From CAYYMH01 sp964472785 (lineage in GTDB: Bacteria; Zhuqueibacterota; Zhuqueibacteria; Thermofontimicrobiales; Thermofontimicrobiaceae): a stretch of DNA of 64,000 nt. This document shows positions 1-9,213 of the stretch, piece by piece. The notes under the pieces were generated by a model, which had not been told where the DNA came from, did not search any database, and saw nothing but the letters and a program-made list of their open reading frames with translations. Position 1 is the first letter of the stretch. Every line of letters begins with the position of its first letter. The stretch spans positions 1 through 64,000 of the forward strand of contig CAYYMH010000001.1 of NCBI GenBank assembly GCA_964472785.1, written 5' to 3'. Made by a program: the position numbers and the translations under genes.

Positions 1-44
1 TATTTTTTAGCCTTTTTTGGGCTGTTTTTTGGGAGTTGTGGTGA

Positions 45-197
45 AGTTGGGTTAAGTTTCTACTCGAAAGATATTTAATTGAGGAGCAAAGAGAAGGAAT
101 TTATAAAAACTATAAAGAAAGCCTGAAAGAATTACAGGAGAATAAATTAAACTTCTCAAATGATCTTAATAAATTAAAAGGAATGATGGACAAATGA
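45..197 (+). pseudogene. 5'-truncated antitoxin-like remnant
   Basis: After a TGA at 42-44 the frame is open for 50 codons, ending at a TGA at 195-197. It has no ATG, GTG or TTG before an internal ATG at 183. The translation is charged and helical (LLERYLIEEQREGIYKNYKE), as is common for the antitoxin that precedes a YafQ/RelE-type toxin. Its stop overlaps the toxin start by four bases (ATGA), the usual coupling of such pairs. The start is missing, either because the 5' part was lost (the T/G-rich bases 1-44 look unrelated) or because a rare start codon is used. The antitoxin family is not identified; the assignment rests mainly on position. Confidence 0.5.
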
Positions 198-469
198 TAG
201 AAATTGCTTTTAGTTCTTCTTTCAAAAGAGCATTTAAAAAAAGGATACAGGGACAATCATATTTAGAAGAAAGATTTTGGGACAGAGTTGACATATTTAA
301 GAATGATTCTTTTGATAACAGAATAAAAACTCACAAGCTTTCAGGCAGGTTAAAAGAATTGTGGAGTTTTAATGTTGACTATGATAACAGAGTGATATTT
401 TATTTTGTAAATGATAATAAAGATAAAGCAGTATTTGTTGATTTTAGTAAGCATGATGTTGTTTATTAA
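194..469 (+). CDS. YafQ/RelE-family mRNA interferase toxin
   Basis: A 91-residue protein of the type II toxin family RelE/StbE/YafQ, which cleaves mRNA on the ribosome when not bound by its antitoxin. The supporting block is in the C-terminal half: KTHKLSGRLKELWSFNVDYD followed by NRVIFYF, which matches the family core where substrate-contacting residues lie. Length is typical (85-95 aa). The ATG overlaps the stop of the upstream antitoxin-like frame by 4 bp, so translation was probably coupled. The toxin frame looks intact while the antitoxin lacks a start, so it may be inactive, weakly translated, or controlled from elsewhere. Confidence 0.8.
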   Translation: MIEIAFSSSFKRAFKKRIQGQSYLEERFWDRVDIFKNDSFDNRIKTHKLSGRLKELWSFNVDYDNRVIFYFVNDNKDKAVFVDFSKHDVVY

Positions 470-844
470 ACGATATCTTAACATTTAAAATATTCAATAA
501 TCAATTGTTTATAAACTGCTAATCAGGATAGCAGGAGTTTTTCTCCCCCTCTCCTCACAATCCGCCATCTGGAGGAAAGGTTCACACAGTGCGTTTCATC
601 AGTTTCATTATCTATTAGGATAATGATATTCGATCAAGAGATCACGAAAGGAAACAAGGAATTAAACCCACAAGAACATTTCACGTTTTCTTAGCAACCC
701 AAAATACTATTGCAATTTACCAAAATTTTTGTTATCATTATTATCTTAAATTCTGGCGCGGCAAAGCGAATAAAAAAGTGTCACCTTGTCCAATTGGCGT
801 GACCATTAAATATAACAACACATTTTTGAATGAGGGGAATCCGA
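470..844 (+). promoter_or_regulatory. Intergenic region with promoter for the rmlA operon
   Basis: This gene-free stretch holds a good sigma-70-type promoter: TTGCAA at 710-715, a 17-nt spacer, and TATCAT at 733-738, about 105 nt before the RmlA start. A Shine-Dalgarno run GAGGGG lies at 832-837. A weak hairpin (GTCAC/GTGAC) surrounds about 780-804. Nothing gene-like is seen between 470 and 700. Confidence 0.55.
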
Positions 845-1909
845 ATGAAAGCATTGATTACCAGTGGCGGAAAAGGCACACGACTGAGACCATTGACTCA
901 CACGCAAAACAAACACTTAATTCCCATTGCCAACAAACCGATCCTGCATTACGCGATTGAAACGGTTATCGAGGCGGGGATCTCGGAAATCGGCATTATC
1001 GTGAACGCGGACTGCGATGAAGTGCAAACCGCGATCGGCGACGGCAGCAAATGGGGCGTCAGCATTACCTACATTCCGCAGGCAGAGCCGTTAGGTTTGG
1101 CGCACGTGGTGAAAATCGCGGAGGATTTTATTCAAAAAGAACCATTCATTTTTTATTTGGGCGATAATATGGTGGTTGGCGGTGTGCAGCGGTTTATTGA
1201 AAAATTCGAACAGGACAATGTGAATTGCTACCTCACGTTAGCCGGCGTCAAAGACCCGGAGCGGTTTGGCGTGCCTGAGATCGTGGACGACCGGATCGTG
1301 TCCGTGGAAGAGAAACCCAAAAAACCGAAGAGCAAATTCGCAGTTGCCGGCATTTATATTTACGATCGCCATATTTTCGAAGCGGTGAACGCCATTCAGC
1401 CCAGCGATCGCGGCGAGCTGGAGATTTCCGACGCCCACCAGTACCTCATCGACCACGGCTATCAGATTGGCTACTCCGAAATCACCGGTTGGTGGAAGGA
1501 CACCGGAAAACCCATCGATCTGCTGGAAGCGAACCGCCTGGTTCTGGAACACATCAAACCCAAAATCAGCGGATCGATCAATGAAAAATCCATTGTGGCG
1601 GGCAACGTGATCATCGAAAAGGGCGCCAAAGTCATCAACAGCAATATCCGCGGACCGGTGGTCATCGGTTCCGATTCGGTGGTTGAAAACAGCTACATCG
1701 GACCCTTTACCGCGATCCAGAATAACTGCACCATCCGAAACAGCGAGATCGAATACAGTATCGTTCTCAACGATTGCGAAGTGATCGATATCGACATTCG
1801 GATCGAAAGCAGTTTGTTGGGCACGGATGTGCAGATCATCAAATCCGAGGACAAGCCCTCTACGCACCGGTTTTTTATCGGAGATCAGAGTCGAGTTGAG
1901 TTAGTCTAA
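845..1909 (+). CDS. rmlA: Glucose-1-phosphate thymidylyltransferase, long form
   Basis: A 354-residue sugar-nucleotide transferase that would make dTDP-glucose from glucose-1-phosphate and dTTP for deoxysugar and envelope glycan synthesis in the cytoplasm. Residues 1-240 are a nucleotidyltransferase fold with the signature GGKGTRLRP (8-16), LGDN (105-108) and an EKP motif near 147. Residues from about 250 form a left-handed beta-helix of hexapeptide repeats, as in the 'rmlA_long' subfamily rather than the 290-aa housekeeping RmlA. I chose ATG 845 over ATG 830 because GAGGGG at 832-837 is correctly spaced for 845 and the protein then starts MKALI, as in the family. GC is higher (about 53% in a counted line) than most of the window. 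Other NDP-sugar pyrophosphorylase specificity is possible. Confidence 0.85.
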   Translation: MKALITSGGKGTRLRPLTHTQNKHLIPIANKPILHYAIETVIEAGISEIGIIVNADCDEVQTAIGDGSKWGVSITYIPQAEPLGLAHVVKIAEDFIQKEPFIFYLGDNMVVGGVQRFIEKFEQDNVNCYLTLAGVKDPERFGVPEIVDDRIVSVEEKPKKPKSKFAVAGIYIYDRHIFEAVNAIQPSDRGELEISDAHQYLIDHGYQIGYSEITGWWKDTGKPIDLLEANRLVLEHIKPKISGSINEKSIVAGNVIIEKGAKVINSNIRGPVVIGSDSVVENSYIGPFTAIQNNCTIRNSEIEYSIVLNDCEVIDIDIRIESSLLGTDVQIIKSEDKPSTHRFFIGDQSRVELV

Positions 1910-1921
1910 TCCGGACAGGTT

Positions 1922-3223
1922 ATGAAGAAACTTTTGTTTATCGCTTACTATTTTCCACCGCTGGGTATGGGGGGCACCCAACGGTCTGCCAAGTTTGTCA
2001 AATATCTGCCAGCGTTTGACTGGGAACCTATCGTGCTTACGGTGAAAGACGTCACCTATTACGCCCACGATTCATCTTTAATTGATGAAATAAAACACAC
2101 CACAATCGTCCGGACAGAATCGCTGGATCCGCTGCGGCTGATGGCGCGGTTCAAAAAAGATTCCAGCCAGGACAAAGCCATAACCGAGCAAGAAACACCC
2201 CCATCAAGAATAGCGAATTTTTTGAACCGAATCATTACCGGCTGGCTGCTAATTCCGGATTCGAAGATTCTCTGGCTTCCGTTCGCGCTGATCAGCGCCC
2301 TTCGTTTGATACGAGAGCACAACATCCGCGTTGTTTATACCACGTCACCACCGCATTCCGCCCATTTGTTAGGATTAATTCTCAAAATAATGAAAAAGGT
2401 AAACTGGATAGCAGATTTCCGGGACGACTGGACCGGCGGCGAAAGTCAGCCCTGTCCGACTTATTTTCATCATTTGGTGAATCGGTTTTGGGAAAAAGCG
2501 GTGCTTCGGTCAGCCGACCGAGTTGTTGCCATGTGCGATCATTTGAGAGGTCAGTTAGCGGAGAAATCCGGTCAACAGACGAATCCGAATAAACTTATCA
2601 CCATCACCAACGGTTACGATCCGGATGATTTCAGGGGATTGCTGAACGCAAAACTTTCGTCCCAATTTACCATCACCCACTGCGGCTCGATCAGTAAGGT
2701 TAGTGATCCAAAGCCATTTTTAAAGGCTGTGCGGGACATATTTAACGCGCAACCTGAATTACGGGGTGAAATAAAAGTTCAGTTTGTGGGCACTGACATC
2801 TTCGGACGGTTGCGGCGCCATGTTGACAATTTAAATCTCGAAGAAATAATCAGTCCCATCACCTATCTGCCGCACCGGGACGCACTGAAAAAAATCATGG
2901 CGTCGCATCTGCTGCTGTTGGTGATTCACAAAAAAACCAGCGAAGAAATCATGACCAGCAAAGTGTTCGAATATCTGGCTTCGGGCAAACCTGTTTTGCT
3001 GCTGTCCTCTCCGGGTGAAGTCGCGAGCATGATTCGGAAAATGAACAGGGGGCAGGTTGTTGAGTATAATGATATTAAAGAAATAAAAAATGCCATCGAG
3101 CATTATTATCAAAAATATAAAAACGGCAGTTTAACATTTGAAAAACCACTTTCCGTGACCCAATTCGACCGGAAAGAACTGACCAAAAAATTAGCACAAG
3201 TGATTTCTGAAATCCAAACATGA
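1922..3223 (+). CDS. Glycosyltransferase, GT4 (GT-B) family
   Basis: A 433-residue retaining glycosyltransferase with two Rossmann halves. The N-terminal acceptor half begins KLLFIAYYFPPLGMGGTQRS, with the glycine loop typical of GT4. The donor half contains the late motif FEYLASGKPVLL (about residue 345), equivalent to the E-x7-E nucleotide-sugar site. It probably adds a sugar from a nucleotide donor to a lipid- or polysaccharide-linked acceptor at the inner membrane; substrate cannot be read from sequence. It starts 12 nt after rmlA and is followed closely by a peptidase gene, so the three likely form one envelope-biogenesis operon. Composition is GC-richer than downstream genes. Confidence 0.8.
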   Translation: MKKLLFIAYYFPPLGMGGTQRSAKFVKYLPAFDWEPIVLTVKDVTYYAHDSSLIDEIKHTTIVRTESLDPLRLMARFKKDSSQDKAITEQETPPSRIANFLNRIITGWLLIPDSKILWLPFALISALRLIREHNIRVVYTTSPPHSAHLLGLILKIMKKVNWIADFRDDWTGGESQPCPTYFHHLVNRFWEKAVLRSADRVVAMCDHLRGQLAEKSGQQTNPNKLITITNGYDPDDFRGLLNAKLSSQFTITHCGSISKVSDPKPFLKAVRDIFNAQPELRGEIKVQFVGTDIFGRLRRHVDNLNLEEIISPITYLPHRDALKKIMASHLLLLVIHKKTSEEIMTSKVFEYLASGKPVLLLSSPGEVASMIRKMNRGQVVEYNDIKEIKNAIEHYYQKYKNGSLTFEKPLSVTQFDRKELTKKLAQVISEIQT

Positions 3224-3235
3224 GGGATAATCAAT

Positions 3236-5545
3236 TTGCGTTATGTATTGAATCTGATTGTGATTAGTTTTTTTTTCACCGGCAGTAACGGATTAAGTCA
3301 GGACTATCTCTGGCCCACCAGCGCCAGTCAATATTTGACATCCTCCTTTGCCGAGTACAGATCCGGTCATTTCCACGCTGGCATCGACATCAAAACATGG
3401 GGCAGAGAAGGCTACGAAGTGTACGCCATCCAGGATGGCTATGTCTCCCGCTTGCGGGTTTCGCCGTACGGCTACGGCAAAGCGGTCTATCTGAAACTGG
3501 ACACCGGTGAAGTTGTGGTTTATGCCCATTTGAGCCGGTTCAACGATGAAATTGACCAATACGTGAAAAACGAACAGCAGCGAAAAGACGCGTACCGGAT
3601 TCAGAAATATTTCAACTCCTCCCAGTTTCCGGTCAAACAGGGCGATATTATTGGCTATACCGGATCTACAGGCATCGGAGCTCCGCATTTGCATTTTGAA
3701 ATGCGCGACGCCTACAACCGACCGATCAATCCTTTTCTGAAAGGATATGCCGTCGCAGACAAAGTACCGCCGACTGTTCGGGAAATCAGCATCACGCCAC
3801 TCGATTTTCATTCCAGAGTTAATGCGGATGTTGTACCATTAATCCTGAAACCTGATTTTTCCCCAACAAATCAACTTAATATTTCAGCAACGCCTTTTTT
3901 ATCCGGACGAATTGGTTTTGCAGTAAATTGTTACGACAAAGCAGACCGGGTGAATAACCAGTTTGCCGTTTACAAACTTCGGTTCTTTGTTGATGAGCAG
4001 TTAAAATACGAGGCGGTTTACGATAAGTTTTCGTACAGCCAATCCCACATGATCGACTTTGACCGGGATTACCGATTGAGAAAACGCGGCAAAGGAATCT
4101 TTCAAAATTTATATAAAATCAAGCTCAATGAACTGCCGTTTTACCAACCGCAGGGAGACGAAATTGGCATATTAAATTGCAGTCCCAGCATGTTCAACTC
4201 TTATAACCAAAATATAATTGCCAGCGGTTTGCATCAATATCGCATCGAGCTTTATGATTTTTGGGGGAACCTGACAACAGTCAACGGTCAGTTTACGGTG
4301 GGTGAAAAATCAAGGCTCACAGCAAGCTTTGAGTATTTTAATTCGGGCGAATTGATTGTCAGTGATTTGCGGGATGAATCCGATGAAATTATACAAAGGT
4401 TCGATGTAGATGTTTCAAGCGACCAGGGAATAACATGGAGCAAACAGGGTGTTCACACAGATTCATCAGGTTCACCCTGGAATTATTACCTTTCGAACGA
4501 TTTCATCATTTATGATTTAAACCTTAACGACATCATAAAAATAACCGCATTCAACGATTTAAACATTCTTTCGTTTCCGCTTTTTTACAGTATAAAAAAT
4601 TACGAGGATATGAATAACGATACAGAGCATCTCAACCTTGAAAAAGATTTTTACGATGATTACGTTCGATTCGAAATTCGTTCAAACAATCCCTTAAACG
4701 GGGTTCCCAAATTATATGTTAAGCAATCGGGGATGAGTCATAGCGAAGTTGCTGTATACCCTAAAAGTATGTACGAATATTATGGGATTTATCAACTTAT
4801 ACCGCATCAAGACGGGCCTTTTTCAATCGAGGTGACGGCAAAAGATATTTCAAATGTTTACAGAACGTATCAGGAGAAATTTAACATTGCGACAGTAAAT
4901 CCGACCACCGGCGGATACCATTGCTCCGATGATTCGCTTTTTACGATACAATTTGGCGGCAACAGTGTTTACGATCATCTTTTTTTGAGAATCGAAAAAC
5001 TGGATTCAGTAAAAGATAACGCATACGAGATACTTGGACAGCATTACAATGTTCAACCTCAGGATATACTGCTCAAAGGCAGAGCAACCATCCGTATGAA
5101 TTATCCGCCGTCAGACAGTTTGGCGGAAAAGCTGGCGCTTTATGCCGGAAGCGGAAGACGCTACAGTTTTATTGGCAACCAACTGGATAGTGTCAACCAC
5201 GAAATTACAGCGACCGTATCCAGTTTGAACACCTACGCTGTCATTCGTGATGTAATCCCACCGGAAATATGGATCAAACAACCTAAAAAATTTGAGTTTT
5301 TATCTGACCCAGCTCCCAGCTTCGTTGCAGTAGTGCATGACAAATTATCCGGTATTGCCAACGAACAATCCATCATTATGAAATTGGACGGAAAAAAGGT
5401 AATTGCAGAATACGATCCTGAACATCGAACGATCACATATCAATGTGATATGCCCCTCAATTCGGGCGAACATGAATTGTCGGTATTTGCGATCGATAAT
5501 TGCAGAAATAAAAGGCTGGTTGTAAACAAATTTTTTATAAAATAA
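3236..5545 (+). CDS. Secreted M23-family metallopeptidase with long C-terminal tail
   Basis: A 769-residue exported protein. Residues 1-22 are a signal peptide (RYVLNLIVISFFFTGSNGLS). An M23/LytM zinc endopeptidase domain follows (about 35-185), with the ligand pair H47-x3-D51 (HAGID) and the HLHFE motif near residue 155, so catalysis is expected, probably on peptidoglycan cross-bridges. The remaining 580 residues lack recognised motifs but look like beta-sandwich repeats. The start is TTG at 3236, supported by GAGGGA at 3222-3227. It follows the glycosyltransferase by 12 nt. Base composition breaks sharply near 3830: about 62% GC in the counted line 3421-3480 against 27% in 4501-4560. The catalytic part may therefore have a different history from the tail. 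Confidence 0.8.
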   Translation: MRYVLNLIVISFFFTGSNGLSQDYLWPTSASQYLTSSFAEYRSGHFHAGIDIKTWGREGYEVYAIQDGYVSRLRVSPYGYGKAVYLKLDTGEVVVYAHLSRFNDEIDQYVKNEQQRKDAYRIQKYFNSSQFPVKQGDIIGYTGSTGIGAPHLHFEMRDAYNRPINPFLKGYAVADKVPPTVREISITPLDFHSRVNADVVPLILKPDFSPTNQLNISATPFLSGRIGFAVNCYDKADRVNNQFAVYKLRFFVDEQLKYEAVYDKFSYSQSHMIDFDRDYRLRKRGKGIFQNLYKIKLNELPFYQPQGDEIGILNCSPSMFNSYNQNIIASGLHQYRIELYDFWGNLTTVNGQFTVGEKSRLTASFEYFNSGELIVSDLRDESDEIIQRFDVDVSSDQGITWSKQGVHTDSSGSPWNYYLSNDFIIYDLNLNDIIKITAFNDLNILSFPLFYSIKNYEDMNNDTEHLNLEKDFYDDYVRFEIRSNNPLNGVPKLYVKQSGMSHSEVAVYPKSMYEYYGIYQLIPHQDGPFSIEVTAKDISNVYRTYQEKFNIATVNPTTGGYHCSDDSLFTIQFGGNSVYDHLFLRIEKLDSVKDNAYEILGQHYNVQPQDILLKGRATIRMNYPPSDSLAEKLALYAGSGRRYSFIGNQLDSVNHEITATVSSLNTYAVIRDVIPPEIWIKQPKKFEFLSDPAPSFVAVVHDKLSGIANEQSIIMKLDGKKVIAEYDPEHRTITYQCDMPLNSGEHELSVFAIDNCRNKRLVVNKFFIK

Positions 5546-5719
5546 CTTCCTCATCATTACACTAAAAATGCTTTCTAATGATGATTCGTGTTCGTTAAAA
5601 ACACCCGACACAGGTTTCGATAATCCGTATTTACTTTTCAATCTTTGTAGTATGAAATTATCAAGTTTTTAATTAACAGATGATCTCACCAAAAAAATTT
5701 CAAAAAACCATAAAAACAC

Positions 5720-5748
5720 TTGACATTTACAAATTTTTAATATATAAT
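5720..5748 (+). promoter_or_regulatory. Consensus sigma-70 promoter for the TonB receptor
   Basis: TTGACA at 5720-5725, a 17-nt spacer and TATAAT at 5743-5748: both hexamers are perfect consensus. Upstream is an A-rich tract. This predicts a 5' leader of about 340 nt before the TonB-receptor start. The -35 context (ACTTGACATT) recurs before other genes in the window. Confidence 0.75.
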
Positions 5749-5901
5749 ATAAACTATGAAAGAAATTAAAATTGTTGTAAGTGATTAAAAATTAAAGCTA
5801 TATTTCACTTAGATTACAAGGCGATTTCTTCAAGGAAAGAAAAGATTTTAGAAACGCTTATCAGAAATTAATAAATTTCAGATTCTCATTAATTACGTTT
5901 A

Positions 5902-5947
5902 TAAAAAAAAGTCATAAATGGCAAAGGCCGGCTGCCATTTATGACTT
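5902..5947 (-). terminator. Perfect 15-bp hairpin with U-tract on the minus strand
   Basis: Arms 5909-5923 (AAGTCATAAATGGCA) and 5933-5947 are perfectly complementary around a 9-nt GC-rich loop. Eight A residues at 5902-5910 give a U-tract on the minus strand, so it reads as an intrinsic terminator for leftward transcription. No leftward gene lies immediately right of it. It may stop antisense transcription or form a structure in the leader of the TonB receptor. A second, AT-only hairpin (arms 5980-5987 and 5993-6000) lies just downstream. Confidence 0.55.
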
Positions 5948-6095
5948 ATATTAATCCACAGTAAAAATAAATCCATTTCGGTTTTTTTTATTAAAAAACC
6001 AAACGGGAGGATTTTATTTTTACTTACACTTAATTACGCCAGCATTCTTAAAAAGTTTCAAATAATTTATGAACCAAAACGAGGAGGGATTAGAA

Positions 6096-9000
6096 TTGAG
6101 GTTTAAAAAATTAATATTAGTCTCTGCTATTTGCAGTTTAGGTATTCTTATTCTTTTTAGCCAACCTGCTTTTAGCGGAATCACCGGAAAGGTATCCGGA
6201 TTTGTAAAAGATGCCTCGACAGGTGATGCGCTTCCGGGTGCGAACATCATTTTGGAGGGAACGATGATGGGAGCAGCAACCAACCTGGATGGTTACTTCT
6301 TTATAATGAACATTCCACCGGGAAATTATACGATTAAAGCATCGATGATGGGTTACAAAACAGCTCAAGCGAGAATTCAAATCCGGGTGGATTTAACGAC
6401 AAAAATTGACTTTAAGCTGAGTCCAACAGTAATGGATCTGGGTGAAGCGGTCACGGTTACGGCTGAACGTCCGTTAATTCAACCGGAAGTGACCAGCAAG
6501 AGAGCCACCATTACTGCTGAAATGATCGAGAACATGCCGGTTAGAAACATTCAGGACATCATGTCATTGCAAGCGGGTGTGATCATGATGGACAAGGGTA
6601 ACCAGATTGCCGGCTTTGAAACCCGTGGCATTGATCAGGTACATGTGCGGGGTGGCAGAAGCGGGGAGATCGCTTACATGGTTGACGGAATGTACGTCGA
6701 AGATGCGATTTACGCCGGTATGGGTACCAGTGTAAATCGGGAAGCAATCCAGGAGCTTACCACGATTATCGGTGCCTTCGATGCTGAATATGGTGAAGCG
6801 CAGTCAGCAGTTGTCAATATCGTTACCAAAGAAGGCGGTGCAAATTTTAAAACGCGCTTCGAATACAATACAAGCGAAATTACCGGACTTATCACTGAAG
6901 CTGATGATTGCCGGGACGCCCATCAGGCGATTGGTTCCATTAGTGGACCGGTTCCATTTATTAAGAACATGAATTTTTTCATTTCCGGAGAACAGAGTTA
7001 CGGAGCCTACGCTTCATACGAATTTGATGACCATGTTTATGATCCGACTCCTATGAAGGATATTCTGCACGATCCATCCAATCCGGTATATCAACAAATC
7101 GTTGACCAAATCGAACAAGGGATTATAACGGAAATCAGTGATATAAATGATTTGAACAATCCGGATAAACTGGAGGATTACTATTATGCCGGCGATCTGT
7201 TACGTCAATATCATACCGGCACCTACAGAAAAGCCTGGCGATATCGGTCAGATTGGGATAACGACGGACATCGTGAGTTGATTGCTTACGATAATGTCGC
7301 CGGTTGGAGAGGATTGGGTTACACAAAAAATTGGGATTTTACAGGAAAATTAGCGTGGCGGATTTCACCAAATATCAAACTCATCATACCGATTCGCTTC
7401 AATCAACGCGTTCAAAAATCATGGGCTTCTGCCTATACTTTTGCAATGGATGGTCGCAATGTACTTGATGACCGGACTGATCAACAGACATTAATTTTTA
7501 CGCATCAAATTTCACCAAAGCTGTTCTACGAAATTCGCGCCTCGCGTTTCTTTAAACAACGTTCATACACAATTCGTGGATTAAAAGGCCACAAGTTAAC
7601 TCCCGGACACGAGGATGAACTTTCGGAAGCTTATCAAATTTTTTATAATGATCCAAGTATATCGGTTGATTTTGGTCCACAGGAATATCCGACTCCCACT
7701 AGACATAGCGATTTTTATGCTCCGTTAACTTTTGTACGCTATGATACGATGTCTGATGGCAGAATTCGACATATTTATCAAGGGTCGGCTGAACAATACT
7801 GGAATTTTAACTTTCAGCAATCCCTGCAGCTCAAAACCGATGTCACCTGGCAAGCCAGCCAGGAGCACCAAATAAAATTAGGTATTGAATATAAGCGATT
7901 TGGGTTGGAAAAAGATTTGCTCGGACGGGACATTGGCGGAATTCGATTTCTTGAATACCAATATCCGTGGACAAGGGGCTATCCATCCTATTATCATCTA
8001 AAACCAGAGGAGGCAGCCTTCTATATCCAGGATAAAATGGATTTTCAGAATTTTATCCTGAACCTTGGTGTTCGGATGGATTATGCAAATTCAAAAGGAC
8101 AGGCATGGAAAGATTGGAACGATCCGACATCCGGTGTGGAGCAAGGCAAGAAAAATTTCCAGGTGAGTCCAAGAATTGGCGTCGGACATCCTATCACTGA
8201 TCGAGCAACATTTCACTTCAATTACGGACATTTTTTCCAGGTGCCAGATTATCGCGACCTTTATACCAACCAGCATCTTGATTTAAATGCACCTTCACCG
8301 TTTTTTGGCTGGGCACACATGGATGCTCAGCGAACGATCTCTTATGAACTCGGAGTGGATTATCAGTTTAGCCAGTTCTGGAAAGTGACTTTTGCTGCCT
8401 GGGCCAAAGAGAATAACGGAAATGCAGGTAGTTTTCGTCTTACCGGTTTTGATCCTGACAGCCTTGGTGGCTACTCTTACGGAATCATAACCAATAACGA
8501 TTTTGGCAGCTCAAAAGGCATCGACATTACTGTTGAGAAGAGATTTAGTGATAACTACTTTGGCGAATTACAATACACATACTCAGTTGCCAAAGCAAAT
8601 CAATACTATTCTTGGGCTGGTTATTGGGACGGACAAACTGAAGACACGCGAGCGAAAACAGAATACTTGTCCCGGTATGATTCCCCACACCAGTTAACCG
8701 GAATGTTTGGAATGCAGTGGCTAAAAGGTATGGGACCCACGCTATTCGGAATCAAACCTCTCGAAGATTTTCTGATGCAATTTACGATAAGAGTTCGCAG
8801 CGGCTATCCATATACACCTTCTGTCGGCGGACAATCATTGGAACCAAATACAGCGCGCCGTCCAATGGTTTATAATATCGATGGCGTATTCAGAAAAGAT
8901 TTCATCGTTGGCGGTAAACTCAGAGCCGGAGTAGTACTCAGAGTCAGGAATTTACTAAATACAAAAAACGTATTAAGTGTTTATTCTGAAACCGGCAGCG

Positions 9001-9113
9001 CGTCGGAACCGAATCCGGGTTACAGCAAAACCAATTACAGTACGAATTGGGACAGGCCATGGTATTGGACCCGAGGCCGAACCATTGATATGGGATTCAG
9101 AGTCGAATTTTAA
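6096..9113 (+). CDS. TonB-dependent outer-membrane receptor with carboxypeptidase-regulatory-like domain
   Basis: A 1005-residue outer-membrane transporter. A signal peptide (RFKKLILVSAICSLGILILF) precedes a carboxypeptidase-regulatory-like beta-sandwich (about 20-105, GKVSGFVKDASTGDALPGAN), a TonB plug (about 125-250, containing VHVRGGRSGEIAYMVDGM and NIVTKEGG) and a 22-strand-type barrel ending in aromatic F (FRVEF), the BAM insertion signal. Ligand is unknown. I chose TTG 6096 because GAGGAGGG at 6081-6088 is ideally spaced and the signal peptide then starts cleanly; ATG 6069 would add nine polar residues and has no ribosome site. It heads a block with a giant secreted protein and a PorV/PorQ homologue, an arrangement seen in Calditrichota/Ignavibacteria-type genomes. 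Confidence 0.85.
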   Translation: MRFKKLILVSAICSLGILILFSQPAFSGITGKVSGFVKDASTGDALPGANIILEGTMMGAATNLDGYFFIMNIPPGNYTIKASMMGYKTAQARIQIRVDLTTKIDFKLSPTVMDLGEAVTVTAERPLIQPEVTSKRATITAEMIENMPVRNIQDIMSLQAGVIMMDKGNQIAGFETRGIDQVHVRGGRSGEIAYMVDGMYVEDAIYAGMGTSVNREAIQELTTIIGAFDAEYGEAQSAVVNIVTKEGGANFKTRFEYNTSEITGLITEADDCRDAHQAIGSISGPVPFIKNMNFFISGEQSYGAYASYEFDDHVYDPTPMKDILHDPSNPVYQQIVDQIEQGIITEISDINDLNNPDKLEDYYYAGDLLRQYHTGTYRKAWRYRSDWDNDGHRELIAYDNVAGWRGLGYTKNWDFTGKLAWRISPNIKLIIPIRFNQRVQKSWASAYTFAMDGRNVLDDRTDQQTLIFTHQISPKLFYEIRASRFFKQRSYTIRGLKGHKLTPGHEDELSEAYQIFYNDPSISVDFGPQEYPTPTRHSDFYAPLTFVRYDTMSDGRIRHIYQGSAEQYWNFNFQQSLQLKTDVTWQASQEHQIKLGIEYKRFGLEKDLLGRDIGGIRFLEYQYPWTRGYPSYYHLKPEEAAFYIQDKMDFQNFILNLGVRMDYANSKGQAWKDWNDPTSGVEQGKKNFQVSPRIGVGHPITDRATFHFNYGHFFQVPDYRDLYTNQHLDLNAPSPFFGWAHMDAQRTISYELGVDYQFSQFWKVTFAAWAKENNGNAGSFRLTGFDPDSLGGYSYGIITNNDFGSSKGIDITVEKRFSDNYFGELQYTYSVAKANQYYSWAGYWDGQTEDTRAKTEYLSRYDSPHQLTGMFGMQWLKGMGPTLFGIKPLEDFLMQFTIRVRSGYPYTPSVGGQSLEPNTARRPMVYNIDGVFRKDFIVGGKLRAGVVLRVRNLLNTKNVLSVYSETGSASEPNPGYSKTNYSTNWDRPWYWTRGRTIDMGFRVEF

Positions 9114-9213
9114 TAACATGAATAACGAGTCGTAGAGGCTTTGAAAGTATGATATACTGATTTTTCTCTCGCTGTGAGAGCGACTCAAATTTTAAACACG
9201 GAGGATGCAATCA

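Noticed and set aside
1..30. Terminator-like AGCC-T6-GGGCT followed by T6
   Set aside because: Stem of only four base pairs at the window edge; cannot be supported without upstream sequence.
778..960. 60-codon plus-strand frame overlapping the rmlA start
   Set aside because: Overlaps the strongly supported rmlA N-terminus in another frame and has no ribosome site.
1238..1867. 209-codon open frame antisense to rmlA
   Set aside because: Shadow of the GC-rich rmlA codons on the other strand; low-complexity, no ribosome site, no family.
3293..3811. 172-codon minus-strand frame inside the M23 gene
   Set aside because: Antisense to a well-supported catalytic domain; composition effect of the GC-rich part.
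5758..5787. 10-codon ATG frame just after the consensus promoter
   Set aside because: No ribosome site and the ATG is essentially at the expected transcription start.
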